Below are positions 1-6,035 of a stretch of DNA of 6,035 nt, one piece after another. The DNA is from Erysipelotrichaceae bacterium (lineage in GTDB: Bacteria; Bacillota_I; Bacilli_A; Erysipelotrichales; Erysipelotrichaceae): the NCBI GenBank assembly GCA_024681275.1, contig JAILBD010000126.1, positions 1-6,035 on the forward strand, given 5' to 3'. Every line of letters begins with the position of its first letter. The first letter of the stretch is position 1. The notes beneath the pieces were generated by a model. That model was not told the origin of the DNA. It was given only the letters and a program-made list of their open reading frames with translations, and did no database searches. The position numbers and the translations under genes are program-made.

Positions 1-1761
1 GATCGTACAGATACCGAAAATGATCGAAACAAAGACCCACTGCCACCAGTACTGCTGGATGACGATGGAGTTATTCGCACCTGTCAGCATATTGCCCCAG
101 GTCGGTGTTGGTGGAGAGATACCAAAGCCAAGATAGCTCAACGAAGACTCCGTCAGCATACATGTCGCAAAACCTAAAGTCGCATCGACCAGCAGGATGG
201 ACATGACGTTTGGCAGGATGTGTCTGAAGATGATCGCACCTTCCTTGACGCCCATGGCCTGAGCCGCAAGGACGAATTCCTTTTCTCTTTCAGCCAGGAT
301 CTGTGCCCTTACGAGACGGCAGACACCTGTCCAGGAAAGCAGACCTAAAACGACCATGATCAGATACATACGAAGCTGTACATCGATCCTTGATCCAATG
401 ATCGCTGAAAGCAATAACGCAAACGGCAGGAATGGAAGTGAACCGATGACTTCAGCAACACGCATGATGATCAGATCGACACTGCCGCCGAAGTAGCCAG
501 CCAGGCCACCGGTAATGACGCCGATGATCAGAGAAATGACCTGTGCAATAGCACCGACCGTCATCGTCGTCTTGCCGCCGTGGACAAGCCTCGTCAGAAT
601 GTCTCTGCCCAGGTTATCCGTTCCTAAAAAATAACCTTTCAAGCCCCAGGTCAGGATCTGACCATCTTTGGTAACGGCATAATTCTGGAAGTAGCTGGAA
701 TAGATCGTCTCGATCTCAGCCTTATTGACGCTTTCCGGAACAGTCGATTCCTTGTGGGAATTGTTGCCCCAGCTGATGACATCGCCGTTTTCCAGCAATG
801 CGGAATAATGCCATCTGCCGCCATAGATCTCCACCGGCCTGCTGCTCATCTCAGGAGGTCTGTTTTCGCCGTGCGTACCATTGCCCCAGAACACGAGCGT
901 GCCATCTTCTTTCAGACCGCACATCGTATCAGAGCTGGCCGCAATATCGATGACATCGCTCTTTAATGTGGCAGGTACTTCACTGAACGCGTTTGATTTA
1001 TAGCCGCCATACACGACAGAACCATCATCCAGCAGGAGACAGTAATAAGAAGTCGTGATAGCGAGTTTTTTGATGTGACCCTGATATTCCTTGTGAACAG
1101 AAAGGTCAGACATGTTCTCGTTGCCCCAGAGATACGCCTCTCCATCCGCGGTGACAGCACCTGAGATCTGATATCCCGCTTCCAGCTGGATGATCTCTTT
1201 TGTGCCTCTGATCTTGGATGGGACCAGTTCACTTGGAATATTATCCTGACCAAGACGGGTATTGCCCCATACATAGAGATTGTTCTTGTCATCTACAGCC
1301 ACGACATGGTCATAGCCCGAGGCGACCATCTTGATCTTTGCCCTTTTGACATCTGAAGGTATATTGGCGATATCCAGGATCTTTGAGACCTTGGTATGTC
1401 CCCATGTATAAACATTGCCATCTTTATCGACACCTACGCCGAATGTAGCGCCGTTGGAAATATCCTGCACATTGCCTACCAGCTCCTGAGGATACTTCAT
1501 AAGATTCAAGCCAGGCGAGACGTTTGTCTGTGTGTTGTCCGAATCGCCGAGGTTGATCGGCATGAAGATCGGAACGATGACGACAATAAGAAGGATGACG
1601 AGGAAACCAATCAGGCCCGTCATGCCCAGACGATTATGCAGGAAGTTATCCAGCATCATCTTTGAAGGAGACTGAATCTGCTCTTCGACCAGAATATCGA
1701 TCTCTTTGTTTCTGTTTCCGAACAGTCTTTCCAAAAGAGAAGTCTTTTTCTTTTCTGACAT
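1..1761 (-). CDS. oppC: OppC-type peptide ABC transporter permease with an inserted seven-blade RCC1-like propeller (3' end cut by window edge)
   Basis: One of two inner-membrane subunits of an Opp/Dpp-type peptide importer. 587 codons are visible and the frame is still open at the left edge. The permease halves are canonical: a basic cytoplasmic N-terminus, TM1 at about 48-67, the entry motif LGTDNLGRD at 379-387, then hydrophobic segments at about 402-422, 430-455, 465-480, 520-537 and from 574. The EAA loop at 491-519 has E495, A499-A500, G504, H514 and PN 517-518 for docking the ATPase, followed by the family motif LSYLGFGISPPTPTWGNML. About 25-35 C-terminal residues should be missing. 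OppC proteins are normally about 300 residues; the extra length is all in the first external loop (about 68-400), where seven WG-type repeats occupy about 98-375. The start is the second ATG, 7 nt from AAAGGAG. The gene follows oppB by 14 nt, so the two are co-transcribed. Family call is secure; the role of the insert is unknown. Confidence 0.93.
   Translation of the reverse strand, partial: MSEKKKTSLLERLFGNRNKEIDILVEEQIQSPSKMMLDNFLHNRLGMTGLIGFLVILLIVVIVPIFMPINLGDSDNTQTNVSPGLNLMKYPQELVGNVQDISNGATFGVGVDKDGNVYTWGHTKVSKILDIANIPSDVKRAKIKMVASGYDHVVAVDDKNNLYVWGNTRLGQDNIPSELVPSKIRGTKEIIQLEAGYQISGAVTADGEAYLWGNENMSDLSVHKEYQGHIKKLAITTSYYCLLLDDGSVVYGGYKSNAFSEVPATLKSDVIDIAASSDTMCGLKEDGTLVFWGNGTHGENRPPEMSSRPVEIYGGRWHYSALLENGDVISWGNNSHKESTVPESVNKAEIETIYSSYFQNYAVTKDGQILTWGLKGYFLGTDNLGRDILTRLVHGGKTTMTVGAIAQVISLIIGVITGGLAGYFGGSVDLIIMRVAEVIGSLPFLPFALLLSAIIGSRIDVQLRMYLIMVVLGLLSWTGVCRLVRAQILAEREKEFVLAAQAMGVKEGAIIFRHILPNVMSILLVDATLGFATCMLTESSLSYLGFGISPPTPTWGNMLTGANNSIVIQQYWWQWVFVSIIFGICTI
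205..291 (-). other. EAA loop of OppC (ATPase-docking motif)
   Basis: Encodes OppC residues 491-519. It reads E-x3-EFVLAAQAMG, then eight or nine residues to H514 and ILPN. This is the cytoplasmic coupling-helix motif shared by importer permeases that fits into the nucleotide-binding subunits. Its integrity suggests that the permease core remains functional despite the large external insertion. Confidence 0.85.
637..1470 (-). other. Seven RCC1/BLIP-II-like repeats inside OppC, predicted extracytoplasmic beta-propeller
   Basis: OppC residues about 98-375. Each repeat has a hydrophobic strand with small residues, a second strand, a D-G or N-G turn, a third strand and a WG(N) end. The seven strand-1 starts are at about residues 101, 146, 193, 233, 273, 312 and 353. 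The WG or equivalent positions are W120, W165, W212, Y251 (degenerate, YGG), W292, W331 and W372, so the period is 39-47 residues. Repeat 2 (VASGYDHVVAV, 146-156) matches the RCC1 signature at all but one position. Seven repeats of about 40 residues give a complete propeller near the size of bacterial BLIP-II (from memory about 270 residues). The insert lies after TM1, so it should face outside. Such propellers usually bind proteins or other ligands; the ligand here is not predictable from sequence. Confidence 0.85.
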
Positions 1762-1768
1762 CTTCATT

Positions 1769-1775
1769 CTCCTTT
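1769..1775 (-). promoter_or_regulatory. Ribosome binding site deciding the oppC start
   Basis: AAAGGAG on the minus strand. Two ATGs in the same frame follow it. The first (1767-1765) is only 1 nt away, too close for initiation; the second (1761-1759) is 7 nt away, so translation should begin with MSEKKK. The site lies directly after the oppB TAG stop, consistent with tight coupling of the two permease genes. Confidence 0.8.
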
Positions 1776-2792
1776 CTATTTATCGATCCTTACACGAGGA
1801 TCAACAAGACCATAGCTGAGGTCGGTGATCAAAGCGCCGACCAGGCTTATCACAGTATAAAACATCTGGATCGCCAAAGTCAGTTCATAGTCATGCTGGT
1901 TCAGACCTTTGATATATAAGGAGCCCATTCCGCTCAAACCGAAGGTATTCTCAATGATGACTGATCCGGAGAAAATGCCCAGGAACCAGCCAATGACGAT
2001 ACCGATGATCGGTAACAAAGCGTTCCTCCACGCGTGAGAATAAATGACGGTCTTTTCATGAACGCCTTTTGCACGCGCCGTCTTGATGTGGTCCATGCTC
2101 AAAGCATCGATCATAGCCGCTCTGACGTATCTGGTCATGCCGCCCAGAGAGCCGAAAGTCATGACGATCAGAGGCAGACAGAGATAGTACATCCTGTCAA
2201 GGAAGAACTTCATACCTGTATAGGTGGCACCAGGCGTACCCATGCCGGAGACCGGGAACCATCTCAGAATGACAGCCAAAACATAGATAAAGACCAGGGC
2301 AATGATATACGTCGGGATCGAATAGCCGACGATCGTCAGGACCTGTGTAAAGTTATCAACTTTTCCGCCTTTATGTACGGCGCAGTAAATTCCAAGCGGA
2401 ATGGTTATACCCAGCGCCAGTATCGTGGCGAAAATATTGATAAAGATGGTATTCTTTATCGGATCTTTTACAACTTGAACAATATCTTTTTTAAAGTATC
2501 GTGAATAACCAAAATATCCTTCAAGTAAACCATTGAACTTTCCCTTAACATCTTTCGTCAAGCCCATCCAGCGTGCATATCTGATGACGATAGGATCATC
2601 CAAGCCCATTTCTTTTCTCAGTTCCTCATATCTAGCCTGATATTCAGCAGGCTTCATAGAAGACTTCATAGGCTCGAGTTCCATTCTGGCTGGATCCTGA
2701 GGGATAAGGTTATACAAACAATACATCAGAAAAGATACTGCAAAGAATACAACGACCATGTAGCCGATTCTTTTTAGTACGTATTTCAGCAT
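1776..2792 (-). CDS. oppB: OppB-type peptide ABC transporter permease
   Basis: First permease subunit of the peptide importer, 338 residues, complete (E. coli OppB is about 306). The N-terminus is a typical OppB start (LKRIGYMVVVFFAVSFLMY, TM1 about 9-28), followed by an external segment of about 85 residues with the family pattern MGLDDPIVIRYARW (62-75). The usual GD(L/F)G(Y)S motif appears here as GYFGYS (92-97). Further TMs are at about 116-138, 148-176, 200-217, 261-281 and 306-328. The EAA-like coupling loop at 234-261 has A239, A241, G243, H253, N257 and P261; the VIIENTFGLSGMGSL motif is at 278-292 and the end is DPRVRIDK. The ATG start has AAAGGAG 6 nt upstream. A terminator and a candidate promoter separate it from oppA, and oppC follows by 14 nt. 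oppB versus dppB cannot be settled from sequence alone. Confidence 0.95.
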   Translation of the reverse strand: MLKYVLKRIGYMVVVFFAVSFLMYCLYNLIPQDPARMELEPMKSSMKPAEYQARYEELRKEMGLDDPIVIRYARWMGLTKDVKGKFNGLLEGYFGYSRYFKKDIVQVVKDPIKNTIFINIFATILALGITIPLGIYCAVHKGGKVDNFTQVLTIVGYSIPTYIIALVFIYVLAVILRWFPVSGMGTPGATYTGMKFFLDRMYYLCLPLIVMTFGSLGGMTRYVRAAMIDALSMDHIKTARAKGVHEKTVIYSHAWRNALLPIIGIVIGWFLGIFSGSVIIENTFGLSGMGSLYIKGLNQHDYELTLAIQMFYTVISLVGALITDLSYGLVDPRVRIDK

Positions 2793-2847
2793 GTCAAACT
2801 CCTTTCAGATGTGATCGTGTTTAATAATCAATACAATTTTATTCTAA

Positions 2848-2875
2848 ATTATATTAGTTAGTAAATACATCACAA
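2848..2875 (-). promoter_or_regulatory. Candidate sigma-A promoter for oppBC
   Basis: On the minus strand a perfect TATAAT (2853-2848) sits 16 bp downstream of TTGTGA (2875-2870, four of six matches to TTGACA). A start near 2841 would give a leader of about 50 nt before oppB. It lies just after the terminator that follows oppA, where a second promoter would be useful. The whole stretch is very AT-rich, so a chance TATAAT is possible. Confidence 0.45.
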
Positions 2876-2895
2876 ACAGACAAATACAAATAAAA

Positions 2896-2922
2896 TAGCA
2901 GGGTGCGAATTGCACCCTGCTA
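2896..2922 (-). terminator. Intrinsic terminator or attenuator between oppA and oppB
   Basis: A perfect 11-bp stem (TAGCAGGGTGC with its complement) and a 5-nt loop, followed on the minus strand by TTTTATTTG. On the plus strand no T tract follows, so it acts on leftward transcription. It begins 26 nt after the oppA stop. It should end most oppA transcripts and let only part of the polymerases, or a separate promoter, reach oppBC. That is a common way to keep binding protein in excess. Confidence 0.85.
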
Positions 2923-2948
2923 GAATGAATTACGCTCTTTATTTACTA

Positions 2949-4850
2949 TTATTCACCAATAGTTGCGTATACAACAGCCTGCTGGAAATCAAACAGAGAG
3001 TTGCACTCTAAGTTGTTGATCTTAGCATTCATGACATCATAGTATACATTCGAGTAAAGAGGAACTGCAGGTAAGTATCTGTTCCATTCCTGGATGAATT
3101 TTACCCAGATGTCCAGATAAGCCTGGTTGTCGCCTGCTTCAACGCCGTAGACCATATCCATTGATAACTTGTCGAGTTCTGGGTTGTCAACTGAGAAGAA
3201 TGTGTTGTAGCCCATAGCCAACAGTTCAGGATCTACAGTGTATGAGTATGACTGGTCATAAGCTGCAGTGAAGTTTGTAGCAAGGTTGTACATGCCATAA
3301 GTCTTGACACCGTACTGTGCGCCTTCAGAAGCATCACGGTAGTAGTAGTTCAAGAGGTCAGAGAATGCCATGATATTCTGGTTGATCTCCATGCCGGCTT
3401 CCTTAGTCTGATCACCGTTAGCAAGCATAACTGCTAAGAGCTCAGAAACAGAGTTGCCTTCTGAAGAAGACCATTCAATGTGTAACGGCATTAAGATTCT
3501 GCCATCAGCGAGTGTAACGTTGAACTGGTAGTCACCAGCCTGTTCAGGAGTGACTTCTTTCCAACGAACAAGGCCTGAACCATCGACATAATCAGAACCA
3601 TCTTCATTCAGTACCCAACCACCAGCTTTCAGCTCTTCAACAGCTGAATCTAATGAATAAGTGTAAGAATTCAGAGTAGCAGCTAATTCGTCTTTAGCTT
3701 CCTTGTACATCCACATAGCAAGTCCGTAAGGACCATCAACGACTGAACCGTAACCTTCGCAGAATGTGTTAGCGAATTCGTTTCTGTCTAAGAGATATGC
3801 AACAGCATGTCTGACTTCCACGAACTGAGTAGGACCAAAGTCGCACTGGAAGAAGATAGCGCCGTAACCATTTCTCTCGTAGTGGACAGTCTTGAAGTTG
3901 CCAGTCTCTTCCATATCGAGAGCTCTCTTAACTTCTGAACCATCAGTCAGAGTTGACAGGAAGTCGATAGCGCCAGTTTCGAGCTGGTCCATCATTGTTT
4001 CCTGAACAGCCTTGACAACGAGGATCTTTTCAACAGAAGGCTTCTGGCCTTCGAAGTTGCCATTGTAGTTCGGGTTGATCGTTAAAGTAGCTGTTAAAGT
4101 ACCTAAGTCGAGATCTTCCAACTGGTAAGGACCAGCAGAGACTCTACCCTGATAGATAGATCTTGAAGCATCGAGCTCACTAGGAACTAATTCACCACCA
4201 TCGAGATAAGCACCTTCGCCATCATCCTTGACTGTCAACGGAGCAGAAGCATACATCGGCAGATACAGAGGAGATAAGCTGGCATAAGTTGCATCAAAGT
4301 AGTAAGGCAGATAGTCAGCAGAAATGGTGATTGAGTATGTGTAATCATCTACGAGATGAACACCGGATAATACCTTGGACTCACCAGACTGATATTCAGG
4401 AGCACCAACTACTGTATCAGGGCTGACCTTACCACCAGCTTCCTTAAGAGCTGGAGAGTAAGCTACCAGAGCATAAGCAACGAAGTCTGCTGCAGTCATC
4501 GGTTCGCCATTGTTGTAAACAAGGCCCTGGTTGATACCGACTGTGAAAGTCTTTGTACCATCTTCGTTCTCAACGGAAGTAACACCAGAAGTAACGGTCT
4601 TGTTCTCAACGAACTCACCACCCTGATCAGAAACGATAACAGAGTAATCGTTGATCAGTTCTCTGACTAATGCGTCAGAAGCGTTGTTGCCCCACCAAGC
4701 ATTGCCTAAGTCACCATTCAGTTCGGTCGTTGAACCATAAATGATCTGGTTAGTGACTTCAGCATTTCCGCTAGGTTCATTGCCACCGCCATTATTAGTA
4801 CAACCGACTAATAACAGGAGAGCGAGCAATAAAGCGAATAATTTCTTCAT
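2949..4850 (-). CDS. oppA: Oligopeptide-binding lipoprotein (family 5 extracellular solute-binding protein)
   Basis: Captures peptides outside the cell and delivers them to the OppBC permease. 633 residues, complete. The signal peptide MKKLFALLLALLLLVGC has a lipobox ending at C17, so the mature protein should be lipid-anchored and begin CTNNGGG with a Gly/Asn-rich linker. Family 5 hallmarks are the N-terminal IIYGSTTELNGDLGNAWW block (36-53), VYNNGEPMTAADFVAYAL (111-128), SAGPYQLEDL (238-247), EVRHAVAYLLDRNEF (345-359, the usual VRqAi...DR-like block) and LPAVPLYSNVYYDV near the C-terminus (593-606). The frame also has an ATG at 4928, but that overlaps the predicted promoter and would put 26 residues before the signal peptide; the start at 4850 has AAGGGAG 7 nt upstream. 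It is the first gene of the transporter group. Ligand specificity (peptide length, sequence) cannot be read from the sequence. At 633 residues it is somewhat longer than classical OppA (about 540). Confidence 0.95.
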   Translation of the reverse strand: MKKLFALLLALLLLVGCTNNGGGNEPSGNAEVTNQIIYGSTTELNGDLGNAWWGNNASDALVRELINDYSVIVSDQGGEFVENKTVTSGVTSVENEDGTKTFTVGINQGLVYNNGEPMTAADFVAYALVAYSPALKEAGGKVSPDTVVGAPEYQSGESKVLSGVHLVDDYTYSITISADYLPYYFDATYASLSPLYLPMYASAPLTVKDDGEGAYLDGGELVPSELDASRSIYQGRVSAGPYQLEDLDLGTLTATLTINPNYNGNFEGQKPSVEKILVVKAVQETMMDQLETGAIDFLSTLTDGSEVKRALDMEETGNFKTVHYERNGYGAIFFQCDFGPTQFVEVRHAVAYLLDRNEFANTFCEGYGSVVDGPYGLAMWMYKEAKDELAATLNSYTYSLDSAVEELKAGGWVLNEDGSDYVDGSGLVRWKEVTPEQAGDYQFNVTLADGRILMPLHIEWSSSEGNSVSELLAVMLANGDQTKEAGMEINQNIMAFSDLLNYYYRDASEGAQYGVKTYGMYNLATNFTAAYDQSYSYTVDPELLAMGYNTFFSVDNPELDKLSMDMVYGVEAGDNQAYLDIWVKFIQEWNRYLPAVPLYSNVYYDVMNAKINNLECNSLFDFQQAVVYATIGE

Positions 4851-4857
4851 TAAAATT

Positions 4858-4864
4858 CTCCCTT
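4858..4864 (-). promoter_or_regulatory. Ribosome binding site deciding the oppA start
   Basis: AAGGGAG on the minus strand, 7 nt before the ATG at 4850. It selects MKKLFALL, which gives a proper lipoprotein signal peptide, over the in-frame ATG at 4928. Confidence 0.85.
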
Positions 4865-4868
4865 CATT

Positions 4869-4889
4869 TGTGGCGTTAAAAAAACCACA
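4869..4889 (-). promoter_or_regulatory. Short stem-loop at the predicted 5' end of the oppA transcript
   Basis: TGTGG and CCACA (5 bp) enclose an 11-nt T-rich loop. It starts within a base of the transcription start expected from the promoter at 4897-4925, so it would form a 5'-terminal hairpin. Such hairpins can protect an mRNA from decay. The stem is short and no regulatory role is shown. Confidence 0.3.
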
Positions 4890-4896
4890 TACAAAT

Positions 4897-4925
4897 ATTT
4901 TACACAAAAGGATGTTGCCTTTCAA
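4897..4925 (-). promoter_or_regulatory. Sigma-A-type promoter of oppA
   Basis: On the minus strand TTGAAA (4925-4920) and TAAAAT (4902-4897) are separated by exactly 17 bp; each matches the consensus at five of six positions. A start near 4890 gives a leader of about 40 nt before oppA. It lies after the terminator of the preceding gene, so it probably drives the transporter group independently. Confidence 0.75.
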
Positions 4926-4938
4926 CAAAACAATGAAA

Positions 4939-4958
4939 GTTTTCAGCTATTCTCAGCT
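4939..4958 (-). repeat. Tandem direct repeat upstream of the oppA promoter, possible operator
   Basis: Minus strand AGCTGAGAAT followed immediately by AGCTGAAAAC: two 10-bp units with eight identical positions. They lie about 13 bp upstream of the -35. The 10-bp period puts both units on the same face of the helix, as expected for a regulator site. The binding protein is unknown and chance is not excluded. Confidence 0.35.
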
Positions 4959-4980
4959 CATAAAATAGATCAGAATGAAA

Positions 4981-5013
4981 ATATCGCCTGTTATTTTCAT
5001 AAACAGGCGATAT
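4981..5013 (-). terminator. Intrinsic terminator after the TldE-like gene
   Basis: A perfect 12-bp stem (ATATCGCCTGTT and its complement) with a 9-nt loop. The minus strand continues into TTTTC directly after the stem. It begins about 11 nt after the stop of the upstream gene and separates it from the oppA promoter. Confidence 0.85.
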
Positions 5014-5024
5014 AAATGCTTCTA

Positions 5025-6035
5025 TCAGCTGATCTTCAGCCCCTTAAAGATCATATATTTAGGCCCTTTGTAGCGGGCAGTGATGTTTTCTTCCTTTGAA
5101 AACTTTACATCTTTGATATCATCATAGATGTTTCCTGAGATCGAGAAACCGGTCAGAGGGACATACTTTTTGCCATCGAAATACCTTGCCAGCCTGACTT
5201 CACCGCCCCAATATCCGGAATCTGGTTCCAGCTGCGGAGCGGAGAAGTTCTCGATGATCAGATGCGGCTCTTTTCTGTAATCGATGCCTTCTGCCTTCAC
5301 TTGTGCAACAGGCAGATTGCCGCTGATCTTCTTTTCATTGTTGTAGTAGCCAAACTGGATATCGCCGAAAGTATTCTTTGCGACCCCATCTTTGATCAGA
5401 TTGACTGATCTTAAGACCGTTCCATGGGAATCGAATCTTCTGGAAGCGGCACAGCCAGCGATCACAGGCTTCATGGTCAGATCGAACCTGTTATTGGAAA
5501 TGAGATCGCCTTTGTTGTAATGGTTATCGTGCATGAAGATAGAACGGTAATTCAGATCCATCGCAAAGTTTTCGACCAGAAGTTCCAGCATGTCGTTCTT
5601 GACCAGGACATTCAGATCTTCCGGAACTTTCACATCTTTCAAAGTCCTGGCGTTTGAACGTGCTTTGGCAAGATTCAGGATCTCATCGATCTCGGCCGTG
5701 ATCTGTCTGTAATCGATCCTGTTTGATTCGTAGAACTTGTAAAGCTCGAATTCTTCTTTTCTGTTCGACCAGGTCGGGATGCATTCGATCTCGATCCTGA
5801 ATCTGTCAGAGATATGATCGACTCCGTTGGAATTGATGAATTCTTCTCTCAGTTTCGAAACGAAGATCTCTGTAGAATTGATCCACCCGTTTTTATAGAC
5901 ATCGGCTTTGAACACAGCTTTCGCCGCCTTGGTGGCGATCTCGTTGAGATCTTTTCTGTCAGAGTTCACATCTTTCAGATTCTCCGTCTTCTCGGTCAGA
6001 GGATAATAAGGATTCTTTGCTGCTTTTGCCTTGCT
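5025..6035 (-). CDS. tldE: TldD/PmbA-family protein, TldE-like (5' end cut by window edge)
   Basis: 336 residues plus a TGA stop are visible and the frame is open to the right edge, so the N-terminal part (perhaps 100 residues of a protein usually near 450) is missing. Matches to the family are clearest at the C-terminus: FDSHGTVLRSVNLIKDGV (201-218), corresponding to the G-T-x-x-R-x-V-x-L-I-x-DGV core; SGYWGGEVRLARYFDGK (273-289); and TGFSISGNIYDDIKDV (295-310), near the typical GFSIxGNIxDxLKNI closing block. No HExxxH-type zinc motif is present in the visible part, which fits the non-catalytic TldE/PmbA subunit rather than TldD. TldD/TldE pairs are metalloproteases that cut short or unfolded peptides and mature some peptide products. 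A tldD partner would be expected just upstream, outside the window. A terminator separates it from the peptide importer, so any functional link is inference. Confidence 0.8.
   Translation of the reverse strand, partial: SKAKAAKNPYYPLTEKTENLKDVNSDRKDLNEIATKAAKAVFKADVYKNGWINSTEIFVSKLREEFINSNGVDHISDRFRIEIECIPTWSNRKEEFELYKFYESNRIDYRQITAEIDEILNLAKARSNARTLKDVKVPEDLNVLVKNDMLELLVENFAMDLNYRSIFMHDNHYNKGDLISNNRFDLTMKPVIAGCAASRRFDSHGTVLRSVNLIKDGVAKNTFGDIQFGYYNNEKKISGNLPVAQVKAEGIDYRKEPHLIIENFSAPQLEPDSGYWGGEVRLARYFDGKKYVPLTGFSISGNIYDDIKDVKFSKEENITARYKGPKYMIFKGLKIS

Noticed and set aside
754..966. Plus-strand open frames at 754-966, 1396-1665, 1662-1919, 2034-2504, 4741-4968 and 5424-5657
   Set aside because: All lie opposite well-supported minus-strand genes or, for part of 4741-4968, the oppA promoter. 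Their sequences are low-quality with no recognisable domain.
92..1268. Recurring octamer TTGCCCCA on the plus strand as a DNA repeat or binding site
   Set aside because: It is the reverse complement of Trp-Gly-Asn codons; it follows from the protein repeats, and also appears in the ordinary TWGNML motif and in the OppA WWGNN sequence by coincidence.
963..1292. A 109-residue open frame on the minus strand
   Set aside because: It lies in another frame entirely within the oppC propeller region, has no family features, and the oppC frame explains every base with regular repeats.
637..1470. Misassembly or two fused genes in place of a domain insertion
   Set aside because: The frame is unbroken from TM1 through all repeats into the permease core, no internal stop or start with a ribosome binding site was seen, and the permease halves complement each other exactly.
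1765..1767. Earlier ATG as the start of oppC
   Set aside because: Only 1 nt from the AAAGGAG site; the ATG at 1761 has the proper 7-nt spacing.
4926..4928. Upstream ATG as the start of oppA
   Set aside because: It lies at the -35 of the predicted promoter and would place 26 residues before a perfect lipoprotein signal peptide.
4938..4952. CodY-like box upstream of oppA
   Set aside because: Only about 10 of 15 positions match AATTTTCWGAAAATT, too weak in an AT-rich region.
5967..5969. GTG start for the TldE-like gene
   Set aside because: No ribosome binding site precedes it and coding continues in frame to the window edge, so the gene is simply truncated by the window.

Overview
The window looks like a chromosomal segment of a low-to-moderate GC Bacillota bacterium, possibly an Erysipelotrichia-type or related gut or oral Firmicute. 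The clues are strong AAAGGAG/AAGGGAG ribosome binding sites, a short lipobox signal peptide on the substrate-binding protein, sigma-A-like promoters and U-tailed intrinsic terminators. The taxonomic placement is an inference. All supported genes lie on the minus strand and are read here from right to left.

Layout in transcription order: (1) 6035-5025 is the C-terminal three quarters of a TldD/PmbA-family protein (TldE-like), cut by the right edge and closed by an intrinsic terminator at 4981-5013. (2) 4851-5024 is an intergenic region with a good sigma-A-type promoter (TTGAAA, 17 bp, TAAAAT), a two-copy 10-bp direct repeat just upstream of the -35 and a small 5'-leader hairpin. (3) 4850-2949 is a complete oligopeptide-binding lipoprotein (OppA-like). 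(4) 2793-2948 holds three tandem in-frame stops, a perfect 11-bp-stem terminator and a candidate second promoter. (5) 2792-1776 is a complete OppB-type permease. (6) 1761-1 is an OppC-type permease cut by the left edge just before its expected C-terminus.

The genes form the front part of an Opp/Dpp-type peptide importer (binding lipoprotein, then two permeases; the ATPase genes oppD/oppF are expected beyond the left edge). The terminator and candidate promoter between oppA and oppB fit the usual need for an excess of binding protein over membrane components.

The remarkable element is in OppC. Between its first transmembrane helix and the canonical LGTDNLGRD permease entry motif it carries about 280 residues made of seven RCC1/BLIP-II-like repeats (hydrophobic strand, DG turn, then WGN). 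This predicts a complete seven-bladed beta-propeller displayed on the outer face of the membrane, next to where the peptide-binding protein should dock. The reading frame is continuous through permease, propeller and permease, so this looks like a real domain insertion. No established role for such an arrangement is known to me; it is the main candidate here for an undescribed transport variant.
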